Source of the DNA: 13-2-20CM-68-14 sp036378475
Lineage (GTDB): Bacteria; Actinomycetota; Thermoleophilia; Gaiellales; Gaiellaceae
Assembly (NCBI GenBank): GCA_036378475.1
Contig: DASUWJ010000038.1
Span: forward strand, 1-12,881
Direction of reading: 5' to 3'
Length of the DNA: 12,881 bases
Part shown: in pieces, positions 12,851 to 12,881 of the stretch
Layout: each line of letters begins with the position of its first letter
How positions within the stretch are numbered: the first letter of the stretch is position 1
Notes under the pieces: model-generated
What the model was told of the DNA's origin: nothing
Databases searched by the model: none
What the model saw: the letters and a program-made list of their open reading frames with translations, nothing else
Position numbers and translations under genes: made by a program

Positions 12851-12881
12851 TGACCTGAGTCGTTGATTCGCTGGCAGTAGC

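Overview
This is a high-GC window (about 70% G+C by eye) that reads as a chromosomal piece of an actinobacterium. GTG and TTG starts are frequent, genes are tightly packed with 4-nt stop/start overlaps, and the protein style recalls the Thermoleophilia/Gaiellales branch. That lineage call is inference from composition and protein style, not from a search.

Layout. (1) At the left edge, a plus-strand gene cut off at its 5' end encodes a compact, divergent gamma-glutamyltransferase-like Ntn hydrolase. (2) From about 9.35 kb leftwards to 1.16 kb on the minus strand runs the classical translation/transcription-factor cluster rimP-nusA-ylxR(rnpM)-infB-ylxP-rbfA-nrnA-truB-ribF. Two small paralogous zinc-ribbon proteins follow it. 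The nine core genes either overlap or lie within 4 nt of each other, so they are almost certainly one operon. They cover 30S maturation (RimP, RbfA), transcription elongation and termination (NusA), initiation (IF-2), tRNA modification (TruB), nano-RNA/pAp turnover (NrnA) and flavin cofactor synthesis (RibF). (3) In front of rimP lies a roughly 140-nt minus-strand leader that can fold into three consecutive hairpins. The first carries a U6 tail and looks like an intrinsic terminator, a good candidate for an attenuator controlling the operon. (4) Divergent from rimP is a plus-strand alpha/beta hydrolase. (5) Convergent to it is a minus-strand pair: a PadR-family repressor gene with a near-consensus promoter that predicts a leaderless mRNA, and a 59-aa His/Arg-rich coiled-coil protein. 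(6) Divergent from padR is a plus-strand MFS exporter fused to a C-terminal cyclic-nucleotide-binding domain.

The core operon is ordinary in content. The less ordinary points are the structured rimP leader, a Cys/His zinc knuckle plus a long acidic tail on NusA, the tandem zinc-ribbon microproteins after ribF, the PadR/His-rich-protein/MFS-cNBD neighbourhood, and the altered active-site region of the GGT-like enzyme. No insertion sequence, CRISPR array, rRNA or tRNA gene was seen, and no stretch over 300 bases lacks a gene.
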